A stretch of DNA of 19,357 nucleotides from CAYZYO01 sp964482585 (GTDB lineage Bacteria; Bacillota; Syntrophomonadia; Syntrophomonadales; Syntrophomonadaceae), in assembly GCA_964482585.1 (NCBI GenBank), contig CAYZYO010000037.1, positions 1-19,357 on the forward strand. Reading direction: 5' to 3'. The position numbers and the translations under genes are program-made. Shown here one piece after another: positions 7,370 to 15,394 of the stretch. The notes beneath the pieces are model-generated. The model had not been told where the DNA came from, made no database searches, and was given only the letters and a program-made list of their open reading frames with translations. Every line of letters starts with the position of its first letter. Position 1 is the stretch's first letter.

Positions 7370-8284
7370 ATGCTGATATACAGAGAAAAGGACAATTTAA
7401 TCCACCGGCTGCATCCCTTTACTATAATAATGTTTATAGGGGTAGTGTTTTTCCTTTCCCTGGTTTTTTCCCATCCAGTTTACTTACTGGGACTGCTTAT
7501 TGCAGTAGGAGCAGTTATTACTGCTGCCGGAAATTTTCAAGAATGGAAGATATATCTTAAATTCGGTTTCATAATGATCATTTTAATAATGTTTATTAAT
7601 GTAATTATGGTTCATGCCGGCGATACCGTTTTAATATCGGGGCCCAGGGTTCCAGTTATTGGGAGTTTAAATATTACCCTGGAAGCCCTTGTATTTGGAG
7701 CAGGAATGGGTATACGTCTTTTCGTTATCATCAGTGTTTTTTGTCTTTATACCTATTCGGTCCATCCGGATAAAATTTTAAAACTATTCAGCAGCTGTGG
7801 CAATAAATCAATACTCATTATAACCTTAGCAACGCGATTATTTCCCCTGATGGTAAGGGATTATTTTAGGATTACTGAAGTACAGCGGTGCCGGGGAGTT
7901 AAAATTAAGACCGGCGGCTGGTGGAAGAGGGTTAAAAATTTTCTGCCTATTGTTAGTGTTATGTTGATTTCTAGCCTGGAGCGTTCCCTGCAGCTGGCCG
8001 AATCAATGCATGCCAGGGGCTATGGAAGTGGAAAGAGAATAAGCTATAATCGAGAGTTCTGGCGCCCTCGAGATTATTTAATCTTAGCTGCACTAACTAT
8101 CAGTTTAGGTTGCGGAGTATGGACAGCTATAAGTGGCTGGTCTACCTGCAGCTATTATCCTAAATTACCTGAAACCCAAATTTATCAGGTTGATATGGCG
8201 TGTTTTCTAGTTTTCCTTCTTTTAATGCCAGCGATTCTTAACTGGGGGTGGAAAAAATGGCCGATATTAAAATCGAAGATCTAA
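7370..8284 (+). CDS. ecfT: ECF transporter transmembrane component EcfT (CbiQ family)
   Basis: The energy-coupling membrane subunit that links the ATPases to the vitamin-binding S component. The 304-residue protein has several hydrophobic segments in the first half (about 17-140) and one or two near the end (about 240-260, 275-295). Two cytoplasmic coupling helices carry the family's x-R-G motifs: QRCRG near residue 174 and HARGYG near residue 214. A GGAAGCGAG ribosome-binding site precedes the ATG. The gene starts 19 bases after the lipoprotein and overlaps the ATPase gene by 28 bases, so T and A subunits are probably translationally coupled. Substrate is not visible in T itself; the B12 assignment comes from riboswitch 2 and the neighbouring genes. 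Confidence 0.9.
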   Translation: MLIYREKDNLIHRLHPFTIIMFIGVVFFLSLVFSHPVYLLGLLIAVGAVITAAGNFQEWKIYLKFGFIMIILIMFINVIMVHAGDTVLISGPRVPVIGSLNITLEALVFGAGMGIRLFVIISVFCLYTYSVHPDKILKLFSSCGNKSILIITLATRLFPLMVRDYFRITEVQRCRGVKIKTGGWWKRVKNFLPIVSVMLISSLERSLQLAESMHARGYGSGKRISYNREFWRPRDYLILAALTISLGCGVWTAISGWSTCSYYPKLPETQIYQVDMACFLVFLLLMPAILNWGWKKWPILKSKI

Positions 8285-9966
8285 AATACTATTATCCTGA
8301 TAGTAAAGAACCATCACTGAATAAGATTAATTTAGAGATTCCCGAGGGACAGTTTGTTTTAATTGTGGGAGGGTCAGGAAGTGGTAAATCCAGCCTGGTT
8401 CGGGCTGTGGCAGGTTTAATTCCAGAGTTCTATGGAGGAACCTACCGGGGCAAGGTTTATCTTGATAACCGGGAATTGAGACAAATAGATCGACGCTGCC
8501 TGACCCAGCAGATTGGTATGGTTTTTCAAGATCCAGAGAGCCAGTTAGTAATGACCGGGGTTGAACCAGAAATAGCCTTTGGAATGGAAAACATAGGCTT
8601 ACCAAATAACTTAATGAAAAGGAGGGTAATGGAAGTAACCAGTGCCTTAGGCTTATCCAGCTGCACCAATAGTTTTATTGCGGAATTATCCGGGGGACAA
8701 AAGCAAAAAGTCGCTCTGGCTTCAGTTCTGGCTATGCAGCCTGATATACTGCTTTTAGATGAACCAACTTCTCAGCTTGATCCCATAGCCGGTGAAGAGA
8801 TACTTAGTATGGTAAGAAGATTGAACGAAGAAAACGGACTTACTGTAGTCCTTATAGAACAGCGATTAGAAAGGTGTTTTCATCTTGCTGATAGAATCCT
8901 GGTTATGGATAAGGGAAGGATAATCTATGACCATCATGCTCCAGATGCAATAGCCCATTGGGCGGTAAAAAATGATACCCCGTTTATCCCACCACTGGCC
9001 AGACTGTTTGCCGGGGTCCAATACCCGGAAATACCGGTAACGGTTAAACAGGGGAGGCGAATAATCAAATCCTACTACCCGGTGGCAAATGCTATTAATG
9101 CTATTAAAGATAGGAAACCTGTGCTGGAAAAGAAAGCCAAAGTATTACAGGTAGAAAAAAAGAATATAGTTGAGGTACATAACCTGTGGTTTACTTATCC
9201 CAATGGTGAGGAAGTTTTGAAGGATGTAAACCTTACTATTGCTCCCGGGGAGTTTGTTGTAGTAATGGGTGAGAATGGGGCAGGAAAAACTACTCTCTTA
9301 AAAAACATCAACGGACTATTAAAGCCCGGGCGGGGACATGTCCAGGTGGCTCAAAAGGACACCCGAAAATGTCTGATAGAAGAGCTTGCCTGTGAAGTAG
9401 GTTACTTATCCCAGGATCCTAATGATTACCTGTTCTTGCCATCGGTTTATGAAGAACTTACCTATACCATGAACAACCTGGGGTTAAAAGATGACGGAAT
9501 AATTAAAGAGGTTTTAAATCGATTGCATTTAACCAATTATTCCCGGGATAATCCCCGGGATTTAAGTACCGGGGAGCGTCAGCGGGTTGCTCTGGCTTCG
9601 GTTCTGGTATCACGGCCTAAATTACTATTACTGGATGAACCCACCCGCGGGTTAGATTATCTATTAAAAGAAGAACTGGGAAAAATACTACTAGAGTTGC
9701 AAAAAGAAGGTACAGCCATTCTGATTATTACTCATGATGTTGAATTTGCTGCCGAATATGCGGATAGGATAATTCTAATGGCCGACGGGACTATTGTAGC
9801 CAATGGCAGTAAATATGATATATTAACTAACTCTACTTTTTATTCTCCACAGGTGAGTAAGCTGTTCAATAATATTATAGATAATGTAGTAACAATTAAA
9901 CAGGGTAAAGATGTATTAAACCAGATAATTGCGATGCACAATGATGACAAAGCTGTTCCGGTTTAG
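8257..9966 (+). CDS. ecfA: Fused double ATPase of the ECF transporter (EcfA1-EcfA2)
   Basis: A 569-residue protein with two ABC ATPase domains in one chain, powering vitamin uptake. Domain 1 (about 1-235): Walker A GGSGSGKSS near 38, Q-loop QDPESQ, signature LSGGQKQKVALA, Walker B ILLLDEPTSQLD. Its switch His is replaced by Gln (LIEQRLER, encoded GAA-CAG near 8857). Domain 2 (about 303-535): Walker A GENGAGKTT near 338, SQDPNDYLF, signature LSTGERQRVALA, Walker B LLLLDEPTRGLD and an intact switch His (IITHDVEFA). A linker of about 65 residues joins them. GTG 8248 is possible, but ATG 8257 has GGGGGTGG five bases upstream and is preferred. It overlaps ecfT by 28 bases. Fused A1A2 chains are typical of dedicated ECF transporters. 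Confidence 0.92.
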   Translation: MADIKIEDLKYYYPDSKEPSLNKINLEIPEGQFVLIVGGSGSGKSSLVRAVAGLIPEFYGGTYRGKVYLDNRELRQIDRRCLTQQIGMVFQDPESQLVMTGVEPEIAFGMENIGLPNNLMKRRVMEVTSALGLSSCTNSFIAELSGGQKQKVALASVLAMQPDILLLDEPTSQLDPIAGEEILSMVRRLNEENGLTVVLIEQRLERCFHLADRILVMDKGRIIYDHHAPDAIAHWAVKNDTPFIPPLARLFAGVQYPEIPVTVKQGRRIIKSYYPVANAINAIKDRKPVLEKKAKVLQVEKKNIVEVHNLWFTYPNGEEVLKDVNLTIAPGEFVVVMGENGAGKTTLLKNINGLLKPGRGHVQVAQKDTRKCLIEELACEVGYLSQDPNDYLFLPSVYEELTYTMNNLGLKDDGIIKEVLNRLHLTNYSRDNPRDLSTGERQRVALASVLVSRPKLLLLDEPTRGLDYLLKEELGKILLELQKEGTAILIITHDVEFAAEYADRIILMADGTIVANGSKYDILTNSTFYSPQVSKLFNNIIDNVVTIKQGKDVLNQIIAMHNDDKAVPV

Positions 9967-10101
9967 TTGGCCAGGGACCTCCCGAAGGAAAACAGATCAA
10001 CCTAGGCTAAAAAGGGAGCCCCCCCGTAGGGGAGACTTCAGTCTCCCGTAGGAAAACGGATTAGCCTGAGAAAGGCGGAGACTGAAGTCTCCTCTAAGGG
10101 A
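9967..10101 (+). repeat. Palindromic intergenic repeat, copy 2 (most complete)
   Basis: GGGGAGACTTCAGTCTCCC (10029-10047) forms one hairpin and GGAGACTGAAGTCTCC (10077-10092) a second. The core of the second is the exact reverse complement of the first, so the element is a palindrome built of palindromes, with 29 bases between. TTGGCCAGG stands at its left edge (9967-9975). The layout matches the copies near 804-876 and 18160-18275. It fills the gap between the ATPase gene and the next surface-protein gene. Confidence 0.8.
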
Positions 10102-10208
10102 TAGGAAACAGTAAAAAAAGTATAGGAAATGATACAAAGAATTAGGGTTTTTGCCAATTGAATTAAATTTTAAAATTTGAAAAAATAGAAAACCAAGGGG
10201 GAGTATTA

Positions 10209-11744
10209 ATGAAAAGCATAAATAAATTAATTTGCCTGGTTGTGGCTATAATGTTAGTGTTTGCATTTAATAACCCGATATATGCCAACAACAATTCATT
10301 TTCTGAAGAGAAAGTTACCCGGAGTATCAACCAGGCTGTAGAGTATTTACATACTATGCAGAATGAAGATGGTGGTTTTTGCAGTAAAACCGGGAACTCA
10401 AGTACATGGGGCTTAACCAGCTGGGTGATTATGGCCTTAGCAGCAGCCGGTGAAGATGTTACCAGTACTGCCTGGCAGCCAGCAGGGCAGGCTCCAGTTG
10501 ATTTTTTAAATAACTATTACGAACCCCTAAATGAAACCACTGATAATGCCCGTATGCTGTTAACCTTAACTGCAGCCGGGCAGGGAATAGTGTACCAGGG
10601 TATTAATCTAGCTGAAAAAATAACATCATTTCAGCAGAGCAATGGGCAGTTTGGGCAATTGGCTGGAGGTGAAGAAGGGTGGATTAATTCTCATATGTGG
10701 TCAGTATTAGGGCTTGTTTCAGCTGGATACGATATTCCTGATAGAGAAAAAGCCAGGCAATGGCTGCTAAACAGTCAGAATGAAGATGGTGGTTTTAGCT
10801 GGATACAAGGAAATGCCAGTGATACCGATGATACTGCAATAGCTCTACAAACTCTAGTATCATTGGGAGAAGATCCGGTAGATTCTGCAGCTATAAAAAA
10901 TGCTATTAATTATTTAAAGGAATGCCAGAGGGTTGACGGTGGTTTTGATTGTGGTAATGACTGGATGGCCACTGATTCCAACTGCGCTTCTACATCCTGG
11001 GTTATACAGGGTTTAGTTGCATGTAATGAGGATATTACTGGAGAAAGATGGACAATTAATGGGAATAACCCGGTATCCTATCTATTAAGCCTGCAGAATG
11101 ATAACGGTTCATTTAATTGGAAAGGTGATACTGACGCCTCAGCTGTTACTATGACCGCTTATGCTATTTTAGCTCTGGCCCAGAAACCATTGCCGATAAA
11201 TACTTATGCAGACCCCATATCCTCTGAGAATACAGTTTTTAGCGATTTGAGTTCTGATCATTGGGCTTATGATTCAATTATTAATCTGGTTAATGCTGGA
11301 GTATTAAGCGGTTATCCAGACAAAACATTTAAACCGGAAAAATCTGTCAGCAGGGCTGAGTTTGCTAAATTATTAATCTGCGGCCTGGGTTTAGAAGATT
11401 TTAATCCAGTTAATACTAAAGAATTCCTCGATATTCCAGCTACTCACTGGGCTGGACAATACATAGCAACAAGTGTTGATAAGGGGTATGTTACAGGAAT
11501 GCCAGATGGTTCTTTTAATCCTAATGGGCAAATAAAGGGATCAGAATTAGCAGCAATGATAGTAAGAGCCTTACCTGAGGAAAAAAAGGCTGAGATGGCA
11601 GAAGGACCTGAATGGTATTCAGGCTATGTATTACTGGCTGGAGAGAACGGTTTATTATATCCTGGATTTCAAGCCGGTCAAAATGCAACCAGAGATCAAT
11701 GTGCCTTTAGTATCGTACAATTGAGAGATCTATTAGCCAGATAG
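10209..11744 (+). CDS. SLH-anchored alpha/alpha-barrel surface protein
   Basis: A 511-residue secreted protein with a signal peptide (about 1-27, ending PIYAN). Residues about 35-330 form an alpha/alpha-barrel region with prenyltransferase/squalene-cyclase-like repeats: QNEDGGF appears twice (near 51 and 192), with QRVDGGF and QNDNGSF later, each followed by helices such as DTDDTAIALQTL. Three SLH domains end the protein (from about 344; SRAEFAKL, KGSELAAM, TRDQCAFS), the last two degenerate. It shares the barrel of the larger surface protein (compare EHIWSVKAL and SHMWSVLGL) but has no DUF4430-type domain. In intrinsic factor and transcobalamin the corrinoid lies between barrel and beta domain, so this could be a barrel-only partner for the DUF4430 lipoprotein. 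That pairing is inference. The site AAGGGGGAG precedes the ATG. Confidence 0.85.
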   Translation: MKSINKLICLVVAIMLVFAFNNPIYANNNSFSEEKVTRSINQAVEYLHTMQNEDGGFCSKTGNSSTWGLTSWVIMALAAAGEDVTSTAWQPAGQAPVDFLNNYYEPLNETTDNARMLLTLTAAGQGIVYQGINLAEKITSFQQSNGQFGQLAGGEEGWINSHMWSVLGLVSAGYDIPDREKARQWLLNSQNEDGGFSWIQGNASDTDDTAIALQTLVSLGEDPVDSAAIKNAINYLKECQRVDGGFDCGNDWMATDSNCASTSWVIQGLVACNEDITGERWTINGNNPVSYLLSLQNDNGSFNWKGDTDASAVTMTAYAILALAQKPLPINTYADPISSENTVFSDLSSDHWAYDSIINLVNAGVLSGYPDKTFKPEKSVSRAEFAKLLICGLGLEDFNPVNTKEFLDIPATHWAGQYIATSVDKGYVTGMPDGSFNPNGQIKGSELAAMIVRALPEEKKAEMAEGPEWYSGYVLLAGENGLLYPGFQAGQNATRDQCAFSIVQLRDLLAR

Positions 11745-11818
11745 GTTTTATGAGAGATTTTATAACCGTAAGGCTTAAATAGTTGATGAGGTTTTTACTA
11801 TGAAAATGATATCTATTG

Positions 11819-11845
11819 TCATTCTGAGCGAAGTGAAGAATCCCT
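11819..11845 (+). repeat. Copy of a GTCATTCTGAGCGAAG-type dispersed repeat
   Basis: GTCATTCTGAGCGAAGTGAAGAATC-like sequence is a motif I recognise as a short intergenic repeat seen in many unrelated bacterial genomes. GCTCAGGATTA about 20 bases downstream may be a degraded opposite arm. Only one copy is in this window, so the repeat status rests on recall. Confidence 0.5.
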
Positions 11846-11881
11846 TAGATCCTTAGTCGATGCTCAGGATTACGTAAGGCT

Positions 11882-11925
11882 AGTGGTTGTGCCCTAGGGG
11901 CATGGGGGGTTAATATGAAAAATAA
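11882..11925 (+). repeat. 44-bp repeat carrying the RBS and start of the S-component gene
   Basis: It matches 18098-18141 at 39 of 44 positions. It contains a small hairpin, TGCCC-TAG-GGGCA, followed by the GGGGGG ribosome-binding site and the ATG-AAA-AAT-AA start of the ECF S-component gene. In the other copy the ATG is ACG. Either a mobile or dispersed repeat supplied the translation start here, or the other copy is a relic of a related gene start. Confidence 0.8.
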
Positions 11926-12658
11926 GCTTTTTCCAATTATTCTAATAATAATAGCAGTACTACTGGTTAGCAGTGTCATCCCTGAAAGTCCTTTATATTA
12001 TATAAACTGGGCTTTGTTTTCCGCTATAATAATTGGGCTGGCTATGCTAGGATTCTTCTGGCGGTTTGAAAAAAGTGGGGCAACTTCTCGTGAAGTTGCC
12101 TTTATCGCTACCATGGCATCTCTAGCTGCAGTATCCAGAATACCTTTCTCCGCTATACTCAGTTTGCAGCCGACTACTTTTATGGTTATGATAACTGGAT
12201 ATGTTTTTGGTCCGCAAAAAGGTTTTATGGTAGGAGCTGTGGCTGCATTAGTATCTAATTTTTTCTTAGGACACGGACCATGGACCCCATGGCAGATGTT
12301 TTGCTGGGGTATGTGTGGGGTTGCAGCAGGTTTATTGGCCGGGCAGGCAAAGGAGTTTAAATTTGTGACCTTTACGGTATTGGCAGGAGTATGTGGCTAT
12401 CTTTTTGGCTGGATGATGAATATCTGGCACTGGGTCGGTTTTATATATCCTCTTAATCTGCAGACCTTTATCGCGACTTATATAGCTGCTATGCCTTTTG
12501 ATACTCTGCATGCCGCAGGCAATATAGCATTTTCACTATTTTTCGGCAGATCATTTTTCAATATTCTTGTGCGTTTTAGAAAAAAGCTGTCGATTGAGTA
12601 TCTCAATAAACCGCCGGTTAACATGCTTAAAAGAGAGGACTATAATGTGCCAGAATAA
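11915..12658 (+). CDS. ECF transporter substrate-binding (S) component, probable corrinoid specificity
   Basis: A 247-residue membrane protein that would bind the vitamin in the membrane and hand it in through EcfT/EcfA. It has two hydrophobic segments at the start (about 4-22 and 28-48) and then the usual S-component core: the helix-1 region ATMASLAAVSRIPF near 66-80 (S components contact EcfT through small residues here), LQPTTFMVMITGYVFGPQKGFMVGAVAALVSNFF, then FCWGMCGVAAGLLAG and later helices. An aromatic, polar loop HGPWTPWQ may line the substrate site. ATG 11915 has GGGGGG close upstream. This resembles the CbrT/HmpT-like branch; assignment to cobalamin comes mostly from riboswitch 2 and neighbours. 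The last 14 bases overlap the nitrilase-family gene. Confidence 0.82.
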   Translation: MKNKLFPIILIIIAVLLVSSVIPESPLYYINWALFSAIIIGLAMLGFFWRFEKSGATSREVAFIATMASLAAVSRIPFSAILSLQPTTFMVMITGYVFGPQKGFMVGAVAALVSNFFLGHGPWTPWQMFCWGMCGVAAGLLAGQAKEFKFVTFTVLAGVCGYLFGWMMNIWHWVGFIYPLNLQTFIATYIAAMPFDTLHAAGNIAFSLFFGRSFFNILVRFRKKLSIEYLNKPPVNMLKREDYNVPE

Positions 12659-14342
12659 TGAAGTAAATTTATCCTTGAGAGAAGTAAAGGTGGCTCTCAT
12701 CCACGCAGAAGTACACTGGAAAGATAAAGAAAACAATGTATTAAACCTGTTAAAACTTAATGAAGAAGCCGCTAAAGCTGGAGCTCGAATTATTGTTAAT
12801 CCTGAGCTGGCTACCAGTGGTTATGCTTTTGAAAATAGGGCGGATATTGCAACCTTAACAGAAACTATTCCCGGGCCCACTACCCGATCATTTGGTGAAA
12901 TAGCTAAAAAATATAATTCTTATATATGTATTGCCTTACCGGAAGTCGATGATAAAACGGAAATATTTTATAATTCAGCAGCTGTACTTGGCCCAGAGGG
13001 CAATGTTCTCGGTAAACATCGTAAAATATCTCCGGCATTCAAAGAAAACCTCTGGGCAGCCCGGGGGAATTTACCGGTGCTGGTGGTAGAAACAAGGTTT
13101 GGTAAAATAGGATTAGTTATCTGTGCCGATGCCTATTGTTATAAAACCGTCAGGATAGCTGCTCTAAAAGGGGCGGACCTTTTATTGATGCCGGTGAATT
13201 GGCCGGCTGATTATAATAATCCGGAAGTATACTGGCGGGCAAGAGCAATTGAAAACGGGGTATATATCCTGGTTTGCAACCGTACCGGGGTTGATAATGG
13301 TATGGATTGTCGTTCCGGGGAATCCTTTGTTATTGATAACCAGGGAGAAATTATAAAAAAGGTTAGTTCCCCGGAAAATGCAATTGTGTATGGAGAAGTA
13401 CCACTTAAAAAGGGACAGTTCATTTCCTCTGCCAGGAACATGTTAAAACAACGATGTCCTGAAACCTACAGCAATATCTCCATATCTCCTTATTCCAGTT
13501 TTGGTACTGAGTCTTTGCTTAATTTACCTCCTGCAGGAGATATTACAGCAGCAGTTATTCAATACCAGCCGGTCTTGAATAAACCCGGATTAAATCTGGA
13601 AAATGTCCTGGGACTTATTGATAAAGCATTGAATAAGGCCCAGAGTTTGGGGCGAAAGATCGATTTATTTATATTCCCTGAATTATCTACCACCGGAATT
13701 ATATCCGAGTATGACCAGGCTCAAAAATGGAGTGAAGAAATCCCCGGGCCAATAACCGAAAAAATAAAACAGAAAGCTGAAACAACAGGTACTTATATTG
13801 TAATAGGTATGGCTGAAAACAGAGGGGGGAAATTTTATAACAGCAGCGTATTAATTGGTCCAGGTGAAATTCTTGGTATTTACCGCAAGGTGCATCTTAG
13901 TTCATACGATAAGGGGTGGGCTGAAAAAGGGAACAATTTTTCGGTTTTTGATCTTCCTTTTGCCCGGGTTGGAATGCTTATAGGAAATGACCTGCTTTTC
14001 CCTGAGGCTGCCGAAAGCATGTCCAAATCAGGTGCAGATCTGATCTGTCTGCCGTGTTTTTGGGAAGATCAAAATAGCAGTTTTTTGTGGAAAGCCAGAA
14101 TGGCTGAACAGGTGCATCTGGCAGTAGCAAATCAATGGGGTGGCAAATATAATGCGATAGGTAGGAGCACTATTTACAGTTATTGTTTGGATCCTGACCA
14201 AAGGCAAAAATCTGAATCCCCACAAGAGAACAACCATATTAATCTGATGAAGCTTAAGATAAAAAATGCCAGGCAGAAGAAATTCTTAGAAAACATTGAC
14301 TATGATATTTTACTGGATCTCGAAAGAGGAGATATAGAATAA
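12645..14342 (+). CDS. Tandem double-domain nitrilase-superfamily amidohydrolase, second domain lacking the catalytic Cys
   Basis: A 565-residue protein with two carbon-nitrogen hydrolase (nitrilase) domains; such enzymes cleave amides or nitriles with a Glu-Lys-Cys triad. Domain 1 (about 12-270) has all three: Glu in NPELATSGY, Lys in KHRKISP and Cys in VICADAYCY. Domain 2 (about 292-535) keeps Glu (FPELSTTG) and Lys (YRKVHLSS), but the Cys position is Gly (MLIGNDLLFPE, codon GGA near 13983), so it is probably inactive. Most family members have a single domain of 260-300 residues. ATG 12645 has AGAGAGG just upstream; longer readings of the frame have no such site. It overlaps the S-component gene by 14 bases, so the two are probably co-translated. 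Substrate unknown; hydrolysis of a corrinoid amide is possible, but so is unrelated amide metabolism. Confidence 0.85.
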   Translation: MCQNNEVNLSLREVKVALIHAEVHWKDKENNVLNLLKLNEEAAKAGARIIVNPELATSGYAFENRADIATLTETIPGPTTRSFGEIAKKYNSYICIALPEVDDKTEIFYNSAAVLGPEGNVLGKHRKISPAFKENLWAARGNLPVLVVETRFGKIGLVICADAYCYKTVRIAALKGADLLLMPVNWPADYNNPEVYWRARAIENGVYILVCNRTGVDNGMDCRSGESFVIDNQGEIIKKVSSPENAIVYGEVPLKKGQFISSARNMLKQRCPETYSNISISPYSSFGTESLLNLPPAGDITAAVIQYQPVLNKPGLNLENVLGLIDKALNKAQSLGRKIDLFIFPELSTTGIISEYDQAQKWSEEIPGPITEKIKQKAETTGTYIVIGMAENRGGKFYNSSVLIGPGEILGIYRKVHLSSYDKGWAEKGNNFSVFDLPFARVGMLIGNDLLFPEAAESMSKSGADLICLPCFWEDQNSSFLWKARMAEQVHLAVANQWGGKYNAIGRSTIYSYCLDPDQRQKSESPQENNHINLMKLKIKNARQKKFLENIDYDILLDLERGDIE

Positions 14343-14439
14343 TAATCTGGGAATTAATCTGCCACCTTCAGGACAACCTAAATTATAGAATGTTATATAA
14401 GCCGAATGATTATCCGGAGTTTTTAATAGAGGTGGTAGA

Positions 14440-15258
14440 ATGGTCAAAACCAAACAGGTTATTACGCTCGTATCTTTAATGTTAGCGGGATCCTTAATAT
14501 TTGCTGGTTGTTCATCACAGTCAGAAGCCAAAAAGCTAGAATCGTCTCAAGAACAGAAACCCCAAGCACCAATGGCACTGGAAAATATCCGTACTGATCT
14601 GGAAATTATAATCAGTGCAACTGCTAATAAGCTTAACCCAACCAATATGTCCTCTTTACAGCAGAGTGCCCAGGTTGAGCCGTCCCCTGACCAGGAGGAG
14701 GGAACTGCTGAAAATCAAACAGATAGCAATAAACAGGATACAAGTACCACCTGGCAGCAAGAAGAAACAGCCTTAAGAAAAATTCATCAAAATTGGAATA
14801 TGCTTGAACCTGAGGCTATTAAAGCTAATATCAGTGAGCAATCCCGCACGGATTTTGAAATGGCTCTTAATGACCTGACTGTAAATATTGGACAACAAAT
14901 GACGGAAGATAGTTTTTTTGCAGCCATAAACCTTTATAGATACTATGCAGATCTAACTGAAGTTTTTACTATGCCTATACCCCCTGAATTCTTCCGGGTA
15001 AAATACCAAGTTATGACTGCTGCTGCTGAAGCCGGACGAAATAATTGGGAGACAGCTGATGAGCATATTATCCAACTCCAGGAAAACTGGGACAATCTGC
15101 AGGTACAGGCTAAAAAAGCTGATGAGAAAATCACTAACCGCAGCAAACTTTCCATTAATGATCTTCAAAATGCGATTAAGAGTAGACAGCTGGATCTGGT
15201 TATGGTGAAAAGTGAAGTTATTATGAAAAACCTGCAGAATTTAGAAGATAAGTTTTAA
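14440..15258 (+). CDS. Lipoprotein of unknown function, helix-rich
   Basis: A 272-residue lipoprotein I cannot assign to a family. The N terminus has MVKTKQ, a hydrophobic stretch and a lipobox FAGC near residue 23, so it should be anchored outside the membrane. A Gln/Glu/Ser-rich linker (about 24-105) follows, then a mostly alpha-helical domain (about 106-272: TALRKIHQNWNMLEPEA, NLYRYYADLTEVF, HIIQLQENWDNLQVQ, SINDLQNAIKSRQL) that suggests a helical bundle. The ATG has GAGGTGG upstream. It lies 97 bases after the nitrilase-family gene with no clear terminator between, so it is probably the last gene of the B12 locus. Its link to corrinoid uptake rests on position only. Confidence 0.75.
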   Translation: MVKTKQVITLVSLMLAGSLIFAGCSSQSEAKKLESSQEQKPQAPMALENIRTDLEIIISATANKLNPTNMSSLQQSAQVEPSPDQEEGTAENQTDSNKQDTSTTWQQEETALRKIHQNWNMLEPEAIKANISEQSRTDFEMALNDLTVNIGQQMTEDSFFAAINLYRYYADLTEVFTMPIPPEFFRVKYQVMTAAAEAGRNNWETADEHIIQLQENWDNLQVQAKKADEKITNRSKLSINDLQNAIKSRQLDLVMVKSEVIMKNLQNLEDKF

Positions 15259-15311
15259 GAATCTAAAAGTGTCATGGGAAAGAATATCCTGATACCTCGA
15301 TTAAATAAGGA

Positions 15312-15373
15312 TTTTGCATAACTAGCTTTTTATCTCCTGGAGCAGAGTGACAAGTTGGATTTTGTATGCAAAA
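15312..15373. terminator. Possible long hairpin between convergent genes
   Basis: TTTTGCATA (15312-15320) is the exact reverse complement of TATGCAAAA (15365-15373), with 44 bases between. It lies between the ends of the lipoprotein gene (15258) and the znuB-like gene (15395), where a bidirectional terminator is expected. The long loop and missing T tract make this only a weak terminator candidate. Confidence 0.3.
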
Positions 15374-15394
15374 CTCTTAATAGTGCCGGGAAGA

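Noticed and set aside
10029..10092. The paired hairpins as ordinary terminators of the ATPase gene
   Set aside because: No T tract follows either hairpin, and the same arrangement occurs at two other intergenic sites, so a dispersed repeat explains them better.
12567..12644. Longer N terminus for the nitrilase-family protein
   Set aside because: It would overlap the S-component gene by 92 bases without a ribosome-binding site; ATG 12645 has one and begins close to the conserved first strand.
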